From contig NQOV01000007.1 of the NCBI GenBank assembly GCA_002632265.1, positions 243,583-307,582 of the forward strand: 64,000 nt of DNA. The letters are read 5' to 3'. This document shows positions 26,403-35,078 of the stretch, piece after piece. This DNA comes from Rhodospirillaceae bacterium MC! (GTDB lineage: Bacteria > Pseudomonadota > Alphaproteobacteria > MC1). The notes beneath the pieces are model-generated. The model was not told the origin of the DNA and searched no databases. It was given only the letters and a program-made list of their open reading frames with translations. A program made the position numbers and the translations under genes. Every line of letters starts with the position of its first letter. Position 1 is the first letter of the stretch.

Positions 26403-27725
26403 ATGCCACGTGAAACTGCTGTGAAAGCATTACAACATATTTATAATTGTTTGAGTCAAGATGAACCATTTTCCATTGAGTATCAAGTACGTAATATTGA
26501 AAATCTAAGCGATAAAGCTCTAGCAAGAAATATTATTGCTACAACTCTTCGTCATAATGGAGAGATTAATGCGATCATTAAAATCCTATGCAAACAAGGA
26601 AAACAACAAGGGATAGTATTAGCTTTATTGCGAGCAGGAATTGCTCAACTACTCTTTACAGATATCGCCGAATATGCGGTGATTAACGAAAGCGTAAAAC
26701 TTGCAAAGAAAATTAATCCACGTCTTGGGGGATTTGTCAACGGTGTTTTAAGAAATAGCCAACGTAAAAAGGTTGAGCTTTTAGCGGAAATTGATAGAGT
26801 TAAAGTTTCAATTCCCAAATGGATATATAATGCCTGCGTTAATAAATACGGTAAAGAAACCACCTACAAGGCTCTTGAAGCCAGCTTACAACCTGCGTCA
26901 ATTGATGTTACCTTAAAAAATCCGCAAGATATGGAAAAATACGTGGATCTTTTAGAGGGCGTAGCTTTACCTAGTAATAGAAGTGTCCGTGTGAAATCGA
27001 CAAACGTCTACAATATGCCAGAATATGAAGACGGTACTTGGTGGATTCAAGATTTTTCCGCAACTCTGCCAGTGAACATCATGGAAAAGGTCATTAAGGA
27101 ATATTATCCGAATATACAAAATAAGGATATATCTGTAGCCGATATCTGTTGTGCTCCTGGGGGTAAGACTATGCAGTTAGCATCTTTAGGCTTTGATGTG
27201 GTCGGTTTTGATAATAGTGAGTACCGTCTTGATATCATGAACGAAAATCTACAACGCACTAAAACCGAAGCGAAAACCGTATGTTGTGATGTTTTCATTC
27301 ATCAACCCAAAGAAAAATTCGATGTGGTCTTGCTCGACGCTCCCTGCTCTGCCACAGGAACAATCCGCCGACATCCCGAAAGCCTGCTAACCAAAAAGAA
27401 TCTCGATATGGAAATCATGGTAGCACGTCAATACAAACTCTTAAAGTATGCCCTAAAGCATTATCTTAAACCTGGGGGAATATTGCTATTTTGTACTTGC
27501 TCGATCTTGCCTGAAGAAGCCGAATACATTCAAAAACGCTTTACTGGTAGTATGCTAGGCAAGATCATCAATTTGAACCAGCCTGCTTATTGTGATGAAG
27601 AATATCTAACTAAATATTACACTCCCGAAGGCGGATTTAGAACCCTGCCCCACATGATAGATGGCGGTATGGACGCTTTCGGCGGTTTCATAGTCCAAAA
27701 ACACGGCAACCTACAGAAAAAATAA
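26403..27725 (+). CDS. rsmB: 16S rRNA m5C967-type methyltransferase
   Basis: 440 aa. An N-terminal NusB-like RNA-binding domain (about 1-140; AVKALQHIYNCL, YAVINESVKLAKK, GFVNGVLRN) is fused to a Rossmann methyltransferase. SAM motif VADICCAPGGKTMQLA, active cysteines in DAPCSATGTIRRHPE and CTCSILPEEAE. It methylates C967 of 16S rRNA. The stop is followed by AAGGGCGTGAA, which resembles the first bases of a palindromic element arm. Confidence 0.93.
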   Translation: MPRETAVKALQHIYNCLSQDEPFSIEYQVRNIENLSDKALARNIIATTLRHNGEINAIIKILCKQGKQQGIVLALLRAGIAQLLFTDIAEYAVINESVKLAKKINPRLGGFVNGVLRNSQRKKVELLAEIDRVKVSIPKWIYNACVNKYGKETTYKALEASLQPASIDVTLKNPQDMEKYVDLLEGVALPSNRSVRVKSTNVYNMPEYEDGTWWIQDFSATLPVNIMEKVIKEYYPNIQNKDISVADICCAPGGKTMQLASLGFDVVGFDNSEYRLDIMNENLQRTKTEAKTVCCDVFIHQPKEKFDVVLLDAPCSATGTIRRHPESLLTKKNLDMEIMVARQYKLLKYALKHYLKPGGILLFCTCSILPEEAEYIQKRFTGSMLGKIINLNQPAYCDEEYLTKYYTPEGGFRTLPHMIDGGMDAFGGFIVQKHGNLQKK

Positions 27726-27787
27726 AAGGGCGTGAACTATCTTTCTTACTACTTGAAAAATAAATCCTAAAAAAGTTAATTTTGTAC

Positions 27788-27816
27788 TTGACTATGGGGT
27801 TAACATTTAGTAATAT
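27788..27816 (+). promoter_or_regulatory. Predicted promoter of the response regulator
   Basis: TTGACT (27788-27793), 17 nt spacer, TAATAT (27811-27816), 60 nt before the ATG. Confidence 0.5.
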
Positions 27817-27879
27817 ATTTATATATGATTTTAAATATACTCTAAAGTAGAGTACAAAAAAAAAGAATGGGATTAAATT

Positions 27880-28944
27880 ATGAATGCACTATCACAGTTT
27901 GAACGTTTAAGAGTTTTCGTTGTTGAGGATAACCCTTTTATCCGTGAAACAATGACAGGCTTATTAAGACACTTATCAATCAGAACAATCGTAACAGCAG
28001 AAAGCGGAACGGACGCCATTGCCGAATTAAAGCAAATGAAACTTACTAATATGTCGCCTGATTTTGTTATTTCCGATCTTGTTATGTCGCCTATTAACGG
28101 TTTATTATTACTACGTTGGGTTAGAATGTCGCCAGAATCTCCGAACAGATTCATGCCATTTATGATGGTTTCTGGTGCTGCCGATAGTGGATATGTTAAC
28201 GCATCCAGAGATATGGGTGTATCGGAATTCCTAGCGAAACCGTTCTCTTCTGCCTCTATGCTTGAAAAAATTGTGGCGTTGATCAACTATCCACGTCCGT
28301 TTATTATGAGTTTGGAATATTTCGGCCCTGATAGAAGACGCAGAAAACTTCCTGCCCCTAACGAAACAGAACGCCGTAAAACAAGTAAAGAAGATATGAC
28401 AGTGGTATACTCTCCTGATCAGATCTCTAAAGCTACAGATAAAGCCGCTTTATACGTGTTTAGATTCCCTAATAAGCTAAAAGAAAAAGTTGCGGGAAGT
28501 TTCCGTGGTCCAATTACAGTCCCTACCGAAGTATTGGAAAAAGCCGAGGAAGAAATGGAAAGAAAGTCTTTAAACTTCAAAGATTGGGCCTTAAACTATT
28601 TGGCACAATTAACAACTATTACAACCGATGCTCTAATGGATACTACAGGACGTGCCGAACACTTCGAAAAAATCAACCTGATCGCCCTAGAGTTGCGTGG
28701 TCAAGGTGGTGTATTCGGTTATCCTATTATTTCCATTGCTGGGAAAATGTTATATGATGTAACACATGACGGTTGTGCAGTTGATGATACCGCTTTAGAG
28801 ATCGCCAAAGCCCATACTGATACCATGAAAGCCGTGTTACGTGAAGATATTCGTGGTGATGGTGGTCAAATCGGTCGCCAACTTATCGAAGGTTTACGCC
28901 AAGCCGTACTTAAGAAACAGAAATCCCGCCCTAAAACAATCTAA
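27880..28944 (+). CDS. Response regulator with alphaproteobacterial C-terminal domain
   Basis: 354 aa. Receiver domain at residues about 8-135: VFVVEDNPF (acidic pocket), phospho-acceptor Asp in FVISDLVMSP, Lys in FLAKPFSS. The linker contains YFGPDRRRRK. The C-terminal half (about 210-350) is helical, with LELRGQGGVFGYPIISIAGKML. That pattern is reminiscent of an Hpt-like bundle lacking the phospho-His, but this is inference. No DNA-binding domain or enzymatic output is seen and no kinase gene is adjacent. Response regulators of this architecture are widespread in alphaproteobacteria. Confidence 0.82.
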   Translation: MNALSQFERLRVFVVEDNPFIRETMTGLLRHLSIRTIVTAESGTDAIAELKQMKLTNMSPDFVISDLVMSPINGLLLLRWVRMSPESPNRFMPFMMVSGAADSGYVNASRDMGVSEFLAKPFSSASMLEKIVALINYPRPFIMSLEYFGPDRRRRKLPAPNETERRKTSKEDMTVVYSPDQISKATDKAALYVFRFPNKLKEKVAGSFRGPITVPTEVLEKAEEEMERKSLNFKDWALNYLAQLTTITTDALMDTTGRAEHFEKINLIALELRGQGGVFGYPIISIAGKMLYDVTHDGCAVDDTALEIAKAHTDTMKAVLREDIRGDGGQIGRQLIEGLRQAVLKKQKSRPKTI

Positions 28945-29007
28945 TTGAATGATTATATGAATATTAGATGTTTTTAGATTATCTATCTCTAATAAGTACA
29001 ATATCCT

Positions 29008-29037
29008 AATGCCATTCTTAAGACTAAGAATGGCATT
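29008..29037 (+). terminator. Terminator after the response regulator
   Basis: Perfect 12 bp stem AATGCCATTCTT (29008-29019) / AAGAATGGCATT (29026-29037) with a 6 nt loop, then TATATT. Confidence 0.75.
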
Positions 29038-29076
29038 TATATTATATAAACAAATATAAATGAAAGTTCTCATCAC

Positions 29077-30120
29077 ATGAAAAAATATATTTTAGAAACT
29101 TTAGAAAATATCATAAATATCCCCAGCCCTAGCCCAATGACCATTGACGCTATCAACCACATCAAGGCAGAGTTTGACAAGTTGGGATTGGAAACAGAAA
29201 TTACACGCCGTGGAGCTTTAAGAGCTACTTTAAAGGGGAAAAATAGCGATCTGCCTGCCCTTGCCTTTGCTTCCCATGTGGATACTTTAGGGGCGTTAGT
29301 TACAGGATTTCATAGTAATGGCCATCCGCAACTTTTAAACATTGGCGGTTTATATTCACGTGTGGCCGAGGGGGCGAGAGCTACCATTCATTGCGAATCA
29401 GGAAAAAATATCCGTGGAACAATTCTCCCGCTTAAGACATCTGGTCATAGATATTCCAGTGAAATCAGCACCCAAGATACAAACTGGGATAATATCTATT
29501 TCCGCATAGATGAAGATGTGGAAAATATGGAAGATAGTAAAAAATTAGGTATCGATGTGGGCGACATTGTCTCTCTAGATCCTAACTACGAAGTATCAGA
29601 AAGTGGCTACATTAATTCAAGATTCCTAGATGATAAAGCAGGCGTAAGCGTACTACTAGCCTATGCAAAACACATGAAAGATAACAAACTAATTCCATAT
29701 AGGGACATCAAACTATACGTATCAGTAACCGAAGAAACAGGGACAGGGGCCTCTCATTTAATCGGTAACGATAATGTAAGTGATTTCATCGCTGTCGATA
29801 TGGCCGTGAATGCCAAAGGGCAGAATGCCAGTAACAAAGGGGTAACCATTACCATAAAAGATAGCGGTAGCCCTTATGATCCTATCTTAAATAAATCCTT
29901 AATCGAAACTTGTAAAACAAATAATATACCATATACTAAAGATGTATTTAAGTTTTATGGCTCTGATACCAAAACCGTAATCCTAGCCGGCCACGATTGT
30001 CGAACTGCCTTAGTGTGCTTTGCTTGTGAAAGCTCTCACAGTTGGGAGAGAACACATATTGATTCTCTAATGGCTCTAACTAATATGCTAATTGCTTTTA
30101 CTCAAAAGGACTATATTTAA
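29077..30120 (+). CDS. M42-family metallopeptidase (NAGGN-system-like)
   Basis: 347 aa. Metal-ligand motifs of the M42/M20-like fold are present in order: FASHVDTLG, RFLDDKAGVSVL, VTEETGTGAS and the C-terminal SSHSWERTH. The overall layout and the S-S-H-x-x-E-R-T-H ending are what I recall for the peptidase linked to the osmoprotectant N-acetylglutaminylglutamine amide system. The amidotransferase and ligase partners of that system are not in this window, so this may be an aminopeptidase with another role. Its leader contains the preceding terminator, and the gene seems monocistronic. Confidence 0.8.
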   Translation: MKKYILETLENIINIPSPSPMTIDAINHIKAEFDKLGLETEITRRGALRATLKGKNSDLPALAFASHVDTLGALVTGFHSNGHPQLLNIGGLYSRVAEGARATIHCESGKNIRGTILPLKTSGHRYSSEISTQDTNWDNIYFRIDEDVENMEDSKKLGIDVGDIVSLDPNYEVSESGYINSRFLDDKAGVSVLLAYAKHMKDNKLIPYRDIKLYVSVTEETGTGASHLIGNDNVSDFIAVDMAVNAKGQNASNKGVTITIKDSGSPYDPILNKSLIETCKTNNIPYTKDVFKFYGSDTKTVILAGHDCRTALVCFACESSHSWERTHIDSLMALTNMLIAFTQKDYI

Positions 30121-30273
30121 TAAAATATAAAGAAAAACAACTATTATATGATTTTAAAATGTCTAATTTGGAATTTTTCATGAAGATAGTCTTACTTTTT
30201 ACGATCTATTCTTTATTTTTTATCGTTATACGAGTTATATAGAAGTATTTTTATTAATATTTTAAAAAAACTA

Positions 30274-30302
30274 TTGACAAAAGTTATTTTATATACTACA
30301 AT
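30274..30302 (+). promoter_or_regulatory. Predicted promoter of the solute-binding protein gene
   Basis: Perfect TTGACA (30274-30279), 17 nt spacer, TACAAT (30297-30302). The roughly 95 nt leader has no obvious hairpin. The rest of 30121-30404 is AT-rich with no gene seen. Confidence 0.65.
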
Positions 30303-30404
30303 TCATTTATAGTTTAAGATTACAATTAAGATTGAAACTTAATCACTTAATTTCCAATTATTAAGCTATACCAATCACAACACGAAAGTAAGGACCTTAT
30401 TAAT

Positions 30405-31220
30405 ATGAAACAACTATCTAAACACATCCTAATTACCACATTGATTATTGGTACAACATTCGGGATTTTAACCAGCACATCACAGGCGAAAAGAAATGAC
30501 ATTCTCGCTAATATCATAAAAAAACACACTCTTTTAGTGGGTACTACAGGCGATTACCCACCATTTACCATGACTAATGTTCGAGACAATACTTTTAGGG
30601 GATATTCTATCGATGTAGCTAAGGAATTGGCTAAATATCTTGGGGTAAAAGTTAAGTTTGTACCTGCAACATGGACAACTCTTTCGGCAGGCGTCCAAGC
30701 TCATAAGTATGATGTTGCCATTTCAGGCATTAGCATTACTGCCGACCGTTTGAAATCGGTAGATTTCGCCAAGCCCCATATGAATGCTGCGGGTTTAACT
30801 CCTGTTGTGGCGAAAAAGGACTTGGGAAAATACAAAACATGGCATGATCTTGACAAAAAAAATATACGCATTGCCCTACAATTGGGAACAGCTGCCGAAC
30901 AGTCTGCAAGATCACATTTTAAGCATGCGACCCTTTATTCTGTAGATAGTCCAGCCATTGACTATACCGAAATTCTCGCAGGCAGAGCCGACGCCGCTAT
31001 CGTTGACAGTTTATATTTTGGCTTAACCATTCATAAAAACTATCCTAAATTGGCTTTAGTATCATCAGATAAACCTATGCAGAGTAACCCTTTTGGGATC
31101 ATGATGTCTAAATCCGATACAAAAACCCTAAAAGCCAAAATCAATCAGTGGATCGACCTTGAAAACAAAAAAGGCTTTTTTAATAAACTAGGACACAAAT
31201 ACAAATTCCTAATCCACTAA
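30405..31220 (+). CDS. Periplasmic solute-binding protein family 3, PheC-like
   Basis: 271 aa. A signal peptide (residues about 1-28, ending TSQAKR) is followed by the SBP_bac_3 fold with LLVGTTGDYPPFTM, GYSIDVAKELAKYL, YDVAISGISITADRLKSVDFAKPH. No ABC permease or ATPase gene is nearby. The sequence strongly recalls periplasmic cyclohexadienyl dehydratase (PheC: VATTGDYKPF, MSGISI), which evolved from such binding proteins. However, the region aligned with PheC's TDAIEARL reads VDSLYFGLT here, lacking the acid residue I remember as catalytic. An orphan amino-acid-binding protein and a divergent dehydratase both remain possible. Confidence 0.8.
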   Translation: MKQLSKHILITTLIIGTTFGILTSTSQAKRNDILANIIKKHTLLVGTTGDYPPFTMTNVRDNTFRGYSIDVAKELAKYLGVKVKFVPATWTTLSAGVQAHKYDVAISGISITADRLKSVDFAKPHMNAAGLTPVVAKKDLGKYKTWHDLDKKNIRIALQLGTAAEQSARSHFKHATLYSVDSPAIDYTEILAGRADAAIVDSLYFGLTIHKNYPKLALVSSDKPMQSNPFGIMMSKSDTKTLKAKINQWIDLENKKGFFNKLGHKYKFLIH

Positions 31221-31342
31221 GATCCCATAAACTTAGCTAACCTGCACCTTAAAGCATGGCTTAGCTAATACATTCTCATTTTAGCTTTCTTAGACCACAG
31301 CTTAAGGGAACTAAAATGAGTACTTTTCCCACCCCTTAAAGG
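31221..31342. repeat. Dispersed palindromic element, full copy
   Basis: It begins at the first base after the stop of the solute-binding protein gene. Left arm: ATCCCATAAACTTAGC then ACCTTAAAGCATGG. Right arm, read on the minus strand: AAGGGGTGGGAAAAGTACTC then CCCTTAAGCTGTGG. The outer right arm is almost identical to the family arms at 8959 and 32850; the left arm is more diverged. Confidence 0.75.
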
Positions 31343-31361
31343 ATAAAATGATTGACTTATT

Positions 31362-31390
31362 CATATAAGATGTATATAATATAGGTATAT
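31362..31390 (+). promoter_or_regulatory. Predicted promoter of the metallo-beta-lactamase-fold gene
   Basis: TTGACT (31362-31367), 17 nt spacer, perfect TATAAT (31385-31390). It directly follows the palindromic element and puts the transcription start near 31397, about 27 nt before the TTG start codon. Confidence 0.65.
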
Positions 31391-31423
31391 ATAAATTTTT
31401 GTATAAACCGTTAGGATGTTATT

Positions 31424-32314
31424 TTGCCCATTAAATCGATCAAACAATTTAAAAATATGTTTCGTATGCTTACGAGGCATTTTCGAGAGAAACCTGTAGA
31501 ATGCGATAATCATATTGATTGGCATGAATGGACGGACGATAATAAAATTTATTGCGGTTGGATAGGTCATGCCACCTTGTTATTGAAAATCAACGGTCTT
31601 TTTATTATTACTGATCCAGTATTTTCAAAAAGTTTAGGCGTTCCTATAATTAAGTATATTTTTAATGTTATGCGAGATGTTAATCCAGCTATGAAAATTG
31701 TTGAACTTCCGCCTATAGATTTAGTACTTATTTCTCATGCTCATATGGATCATTTGGATCTTCCCACTTTAAAGAAAATAAAAAAGTGTGATACTCTGGT
31801 CAGTGCTAAACATTTGCATGATCTTTTACATAATTTATCGGTACGACAAGCATTTTACTTGGATCATGGCGATATCATAAATACAGAAATCAAAAAACAA
31901 CACATCCAGATTCAAGCGTTGAAACCTATTCATTGGGGAACTCGTGCCATACGAGATAAACATCGCTCATATATTTCTATCCTGTTGAAATTCAACGATA
32001 ATAAGAGCATATTCTTCGCTGGCGATACTGCTTATACTGAAGATTTTTCTGTGGATAATATGATTGCTAAACCAACTTTAGCATTACTTCCCATATCTGC
32101 CTACGATCCTTTTATTAAGGCTCATTGCACGCCTGAACAGGCTTTAGATATGGCAATTAATATGCAGGCGGAAAACGTTATTGCTTATCATCATGAAACA
32201 TTCAACCTTTCATCTGAACCCATGGACGAACCAAGAAAACGCTATGAAGCATACGAAATAGACGACAAAATCAACAGAATATCTCTGCAAATAGGCGAAA
32301 CAGTTGGCATATAA
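31424..32314 (+). CDS. Metallo-beta-lactamase-fold hydrolase (NAPE-PLD/UlaG-like)
   Basis: 296 aa from a TTG start with TTAGGA upstream; the ATG at residue 12 is the alternative. The MBL signature is VLISHAHMDHLDLPTL. Supporting motifs are YCGWIGHATLLLKINGLFIITDPVF at the start, KPIHWGTRA, SIFFAGDTAYTEDF and IAYHHETF. The WxGHAT start and HxHxDHLD signature fit the family of N-acyl-phosphatidylethanolamine phospholipase D-like hydrolases, often linked to lipids or envelope. Substrate unproven. The next gene starts 3 nt after the stop. Confidence 0.85.
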   Translation: MPIKSIKQFKNMFRMLTRHFREKPVECDNHIDWHEWTDDNKIYCGWIGHATLLLKINGLFIITDPVFSKSLGVPIIKYIFNVMRDVNPAMKIVELPPIDLVLISHAHMDHLDLPTLKKIKKCDTLVSAKHLHDLLHNLSVRQAFYLDHGDIINTEIKKQHIQIQALKPIHWGTRAIRDKHRSYISILLKFNDNKSIFFAGDTAYTEDFSVDNMIAKPTLALLPISAYDPFIKAHCTPEQALDMAINMQAENVIAYHHETFNLSSEPMDEPRKRYEAYEIDDKINRISLQIGETVGI

Positions 32315-32317
32315 ATT

Positions 32318-32782
32318 ATGGATTATAAAAATTTTATAAATTTCATCCTAAGCGAGGCCACAAACAATCTTAAGGAAAGCCTTAACTTAAATAGAGAATG
32401 CACACCGTCGATTCTCATGTCTCTTTCCATTCATGTGGGAGCAATGTTCATAGCTCAAAACTGGCGAGTTTTAAGCTCTTCCCTAATGGATAAAAATAAT
32501 GAAGACATCAGCCAACGCCTAATAATATCCCCTAAAGAAATGTTGGAAAATTACGTAGTTGTAGACATCTGCCTATTTACCCAAGCCAGCCACTGGCATA
32601 ATATCTTAGAATATAGGGAAAATACCACACTCATAAGCCAAGCCACCAACCATACAATCATCGGAATCGCCGAGGGTAACACCTTAATAGCCGAAAACCT
32701 ACCCTGTAACGACACCCAAATCCTCCCACCATCTGAACACTCTAACCGCCGAATCCTATGGCATATTGCAGATTCAAAATAA
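32318..32782 (+). CDS. Hypothetical protein in operon with the MBL-fold gene
   Basis: 154 aa, not recognised. It has an N-terminal helical part (FINFILSEATNNLKESLNL), a short hydrophobic stretch LMSLSIHVGAMFIAQNW and a beta-like C-terminus with LWHIADSK. No signal peptide or clear membrane helix. It starts 3 nt after the MBL gene, so translation is probably coupled and the roles may be linked. Confidence 0.65.
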   Translation: MDYKNFINFILSEATNNLKESLNLNRECTPSILMSLSIHVGAMFIAQNWRVLSSSLMDKNNEDISQRLIISPKEMLENYVVVDICLFTQASHWHNILEYRENTTLISQATNHTIIGIAEGNTLIAENLPCNDTQILPPSEHSNRRILWHIADSK

Positions 32783-32849
32783 AAATACTCTGTTATCTTA
32801 AACTCTTTATAATATGGATATATTTAAATAGGGTTCATGTACTAATACG

Positions 32850-32896
32850 CCTAATAAAGCTTAAGAACGCTAAAATGAGTGCTTTTTTACTCCTTT
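32850..32896. repeat. Dispersed palindromic element, half copy overlapping the GNAT stop
   Basis: Read on the minus strand from the GNAT stop: AAGGAGTAAAAAAGCACTC, then ATTTTAGCG, then TTCTTAAGC. This is the family outer arm plus the CTTAAG block. The GNAT stop codon TAA lies inside the arm-like sequence. Confidence 0.7.
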
Positions 32897-33423
32897 TTGT
32901 TATAGATAGCGTAAATATTATGTGATAAAATACGATCGCCGATTCGTTCGCAATTGGAGATTGTGCCTTCGAGTACTGCTCCAAGACGAAAGCATACGGC
33001 TTGGCTTTTAAAGTTTTCTGTTCCTACGTTGATTTGTATTTTTTCCATTTTTAGTACTTCAAAAGCGTAACTAATTAGAAATTGGGACGCTTGGGTTATG
33101 ATTCCATGGCCTTGATAATCTTCATCTAGCCAATAACCTAGCTCGACTTTTTTCAAGCTGTAATCGATACTATTAAAACCGATAGTCCCCACCAATTCGC
33201 CCTTATAGTGTAAGGCACACACTAGGGATTTACCGTCGGCATAATCGTGTAAGGATTTTTGAATGAAAGCCAGAGTATTTTCTGCACTTTCTACGATATC
33301 AACAAAGGTAACCCATTTTTCTAAATGCTTTCTATTTCTATCTATTAGATTAAAATACTTCTTTGATAATCCATGATATACAAGAACTAATTCTACATTT
33401 TTATTAACTGGTAATCTAAACAT
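32887..33423 (-). CDS. GNAT acetyltransferase, RimL/RimJ-like
   Basis: 178 aa. GNAT acetyl-CoA motif LGYWLDEDYQGHGIITQASQFL, preceded by LVCALHYKGELVGTIGFNSID and followed by KIQINVGTENFKSQAVCFRLGAVLEGT. The combination of RHLEKWV-type N-terminus (NRKHLEKWVTFVD) and this motif fits ribosomal-protein-serine acetyltransferase relatives, but such proteins often act on other amines. Ends inside a palindromic-element arm. MATE1 starts further upstream on the same strand with a 29 nt gap. Confidence 0.9.
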   Translation of the reverse strand: MFRLPVNKNVELVLVYHGLSKKYFNLIDRNRKHLEKWVTFVDIVESAENTLAFIQKSLHDYADGKSLVCALHYKGELVGTIGFNSIDYSLKKVELGYWLDEDYQGHGIITQASQFLISYAFEVLKMEKIQINVGTENFKSQAVCFRLGAVLEGTISNCERIGDRILSHNIYAIYNKKE

Positions 33424-33452
33424 GATACTTGTCCTTTTTACTCAATATTATG

Positions 33453-34805
33453 TTATACTTTTTTAGGAGAATTGAAAGATCGTATGGTTCTTCTAAGCAT
33501 AATAAAGCCTACAATTGCCAATATGGTAGAAAATATCAAGCTACATACTCCCCAACCAATGAATATTCCTCTTTCGCCAAAATATATTTGAAATAACCAT
33601 AAGAAAAATATCAGCCCTGCGGTAGCACTTATGATATTGATTACAGTAGCGTGCATGGCCTTGCGAATGTTTTGTAATACTCCTGTGAAAATATTTGAGA
33701 TAGCTACGAAAGCATAGAAATATCCAGTTATATATATGAAACAATTAAATAAAGCATAGGCTTTCGGTTCGATCCCAAAGATAATAATAAGATACTTGCG
33801 AATTATCCCTAAAACTATGGTAACAATAATAACATTTAAGATACCAAGAATCACCGCCTTTTTAATACTCTCATATAATCTAGGGACGTTTTTTGCTCCA
33901 AGATTTTGCGAGAAAACGGTCGAGAATGCTCCACCGAGAGCGAAATCGAAACAATAAGCCAAGGGAAATATTTTTGTAATGGCAATGAATCCCGCCAAAA
34001 TTGCAGGATCATATTTAATCAGAAATTTATTAGCTATGGTCATAAATAACATGTTAGATAACTGACTAAAAAAGGTAGGTATGAATAATCCTAAAGAATT
34101 CTTTACATCGTGCCATACTCTATAGAATTTCACTTTATCAAATAAGGCCTTTTTGCGTATTAACGGATACCAAACAATCAACACCAAAATCAAACGCCCC
34201 ACAATATTCGCTATCCCTAAACCCACAACGCCATAACGGAAATGGATCATTAGAATATATGTTAAGATCGCATCAACCACACTATATATAATCATCGCAA
34301 AGGTATATATGTGCGGGCGTCCAATAATCGCCAGCCCTGCATTTGCGGTCATTCCAAGAACTAAACTAGGGAATGCTGATAACATAATCCTAGTATATAA
34401 TAAAGCGTCTGGCATTACTTCAGGCGGAACACCCAAAGCTCTAAAGTAATAGGGTGCAAGCGTACAGGCTAAAATAGTTAAAGGAATCGATAACATTAAA
34501 ATGGCAAATATTAAGTTAGAAAATACGCTTTTACCGTCCTTAAACTTTCCCAAACCATATAAAAAACCCACTCGCATACCAATTGTTATACTAGCAGTAA
34601 TAGCCACCGCAAAGAATAAAAATGAATATCCTTGCGAAACCCCAATGGCGTCAATCAAGATCACTTTATTGGGCAGTAGACCAACGAAATAGATATTTAT
34701 AGCGTCAATTAGAAAACGAGAAATCAACCCCACTATCCCCAAAAACGTCAAATTAAGAAGATGTTTATAGATTGATCCTTGTACGTATATGGCTTTAGTT
34801 GACAT
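33453..34805 (-). CDS. MATE-family efflux transporter, tandem paralogue 1
   Basis: 450 aa, twelve predicted membrane helices in two homologous halves, typical of MatE/MOP exporters. The start reads MSTKAIYVQGSIYKHLLNLT and continues FLIDAINIYFVGLLPNK. The second half contains FDFALGGAFSTVFSQNLGAKN and AISNIFTGVLQNIRKAM. It is closely related to the next two genes (the first 60 residues differ at about 6 from paralogue 2). Likely cation-coupled export of drugs or metabolites; substrate unknown. Confidence 0.92.
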   Translation of the reverse strand: MSTKAIYVQGSIYKHLLNLTFLGIVGLISRFLIDAINIYFVGLLPNKVILIDAIGVSQGYSFLFFAVAITASITIGMRVGFLYGLGKFKDGKSVFSNLIFAILMLSIPLTILACTLAPYYFRALGVPPEVMPDALLYTRIMLSAFPSLVLGMTANAGLAIIGRPHIYTFAMIIYSVVDAILTYILMIHFRYGVVGLGIANIVGRLILVLIVWYPLIRKKALFDKVKFYRVWHDVKNSLGLFIPTFFSQLSNMLFMTIANKFLIKYDPAILAGFIAITKIFPLAYCFDFALGGAFSTVFSQNLGAKNVPRLYESIKKAVILGILNVIIVTIVLGIIRKYLIIIFGIEPKAYALFNCFIYITGYFYAFVAISNIFTGVLQNIRKAMHATVINIISATAGLIFFLWLFQIYFGERGIFIGWGVCSLIFSTILAIVGFIMLRRTIRSFNSPKKV

Positions 34806-34977
34806 GTATGATCCTTTAATGTCTTAATATATATTATATTATATTATTGAATTGGTTTGATAATAAATTATAGCATAAAAATTATATATTACAAGAGCTA
34901 AAAAAATTATATTTTTATATACATATATTATATCTACAGATACAAATTTACCCTCCCCCAGAAACAAGAAAAACAGC

Positions 34978-35078
34978 CTAAGAACTGGGGAAAATGAGTT
35001 AGTGCCTTAGCGACGTGTACTCACGTCTACATAAGCCCTAAACTAAGGTGCATATTAGCTCATTTTACACAGTTCTTA
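34978..35078. repeat. Dispersed palindromic element, full copy between MATE genes
   Basis: Left arm AAGAACTGGGGAAAATGAG then TGCCTTAG; apex GACGTGTACTCACGTC; right arm CTAAGGTGCATATTAGC then TCATTTTACACAGTTCTTA. On the minus strand the right arm starts directly at the paralogue 2 stop region (CGC TAA TAAGAACTG). This copy has the best-preserved small apical hairpin. Confidence 0.82.

Noticed and set aside
29077-30120. Complete osmoprotectant (NAGGN) cluster around the M42 peptidase
   Set aside because: The synthase and amidotransferase genes expected beside it are absent in both flanks.
33760-33780. GGTTCGATCCC as a tRNA T-loop
   Set aside because: It lies inside the MATE1 coding sequence and no cloverleaf can be drawn around it.
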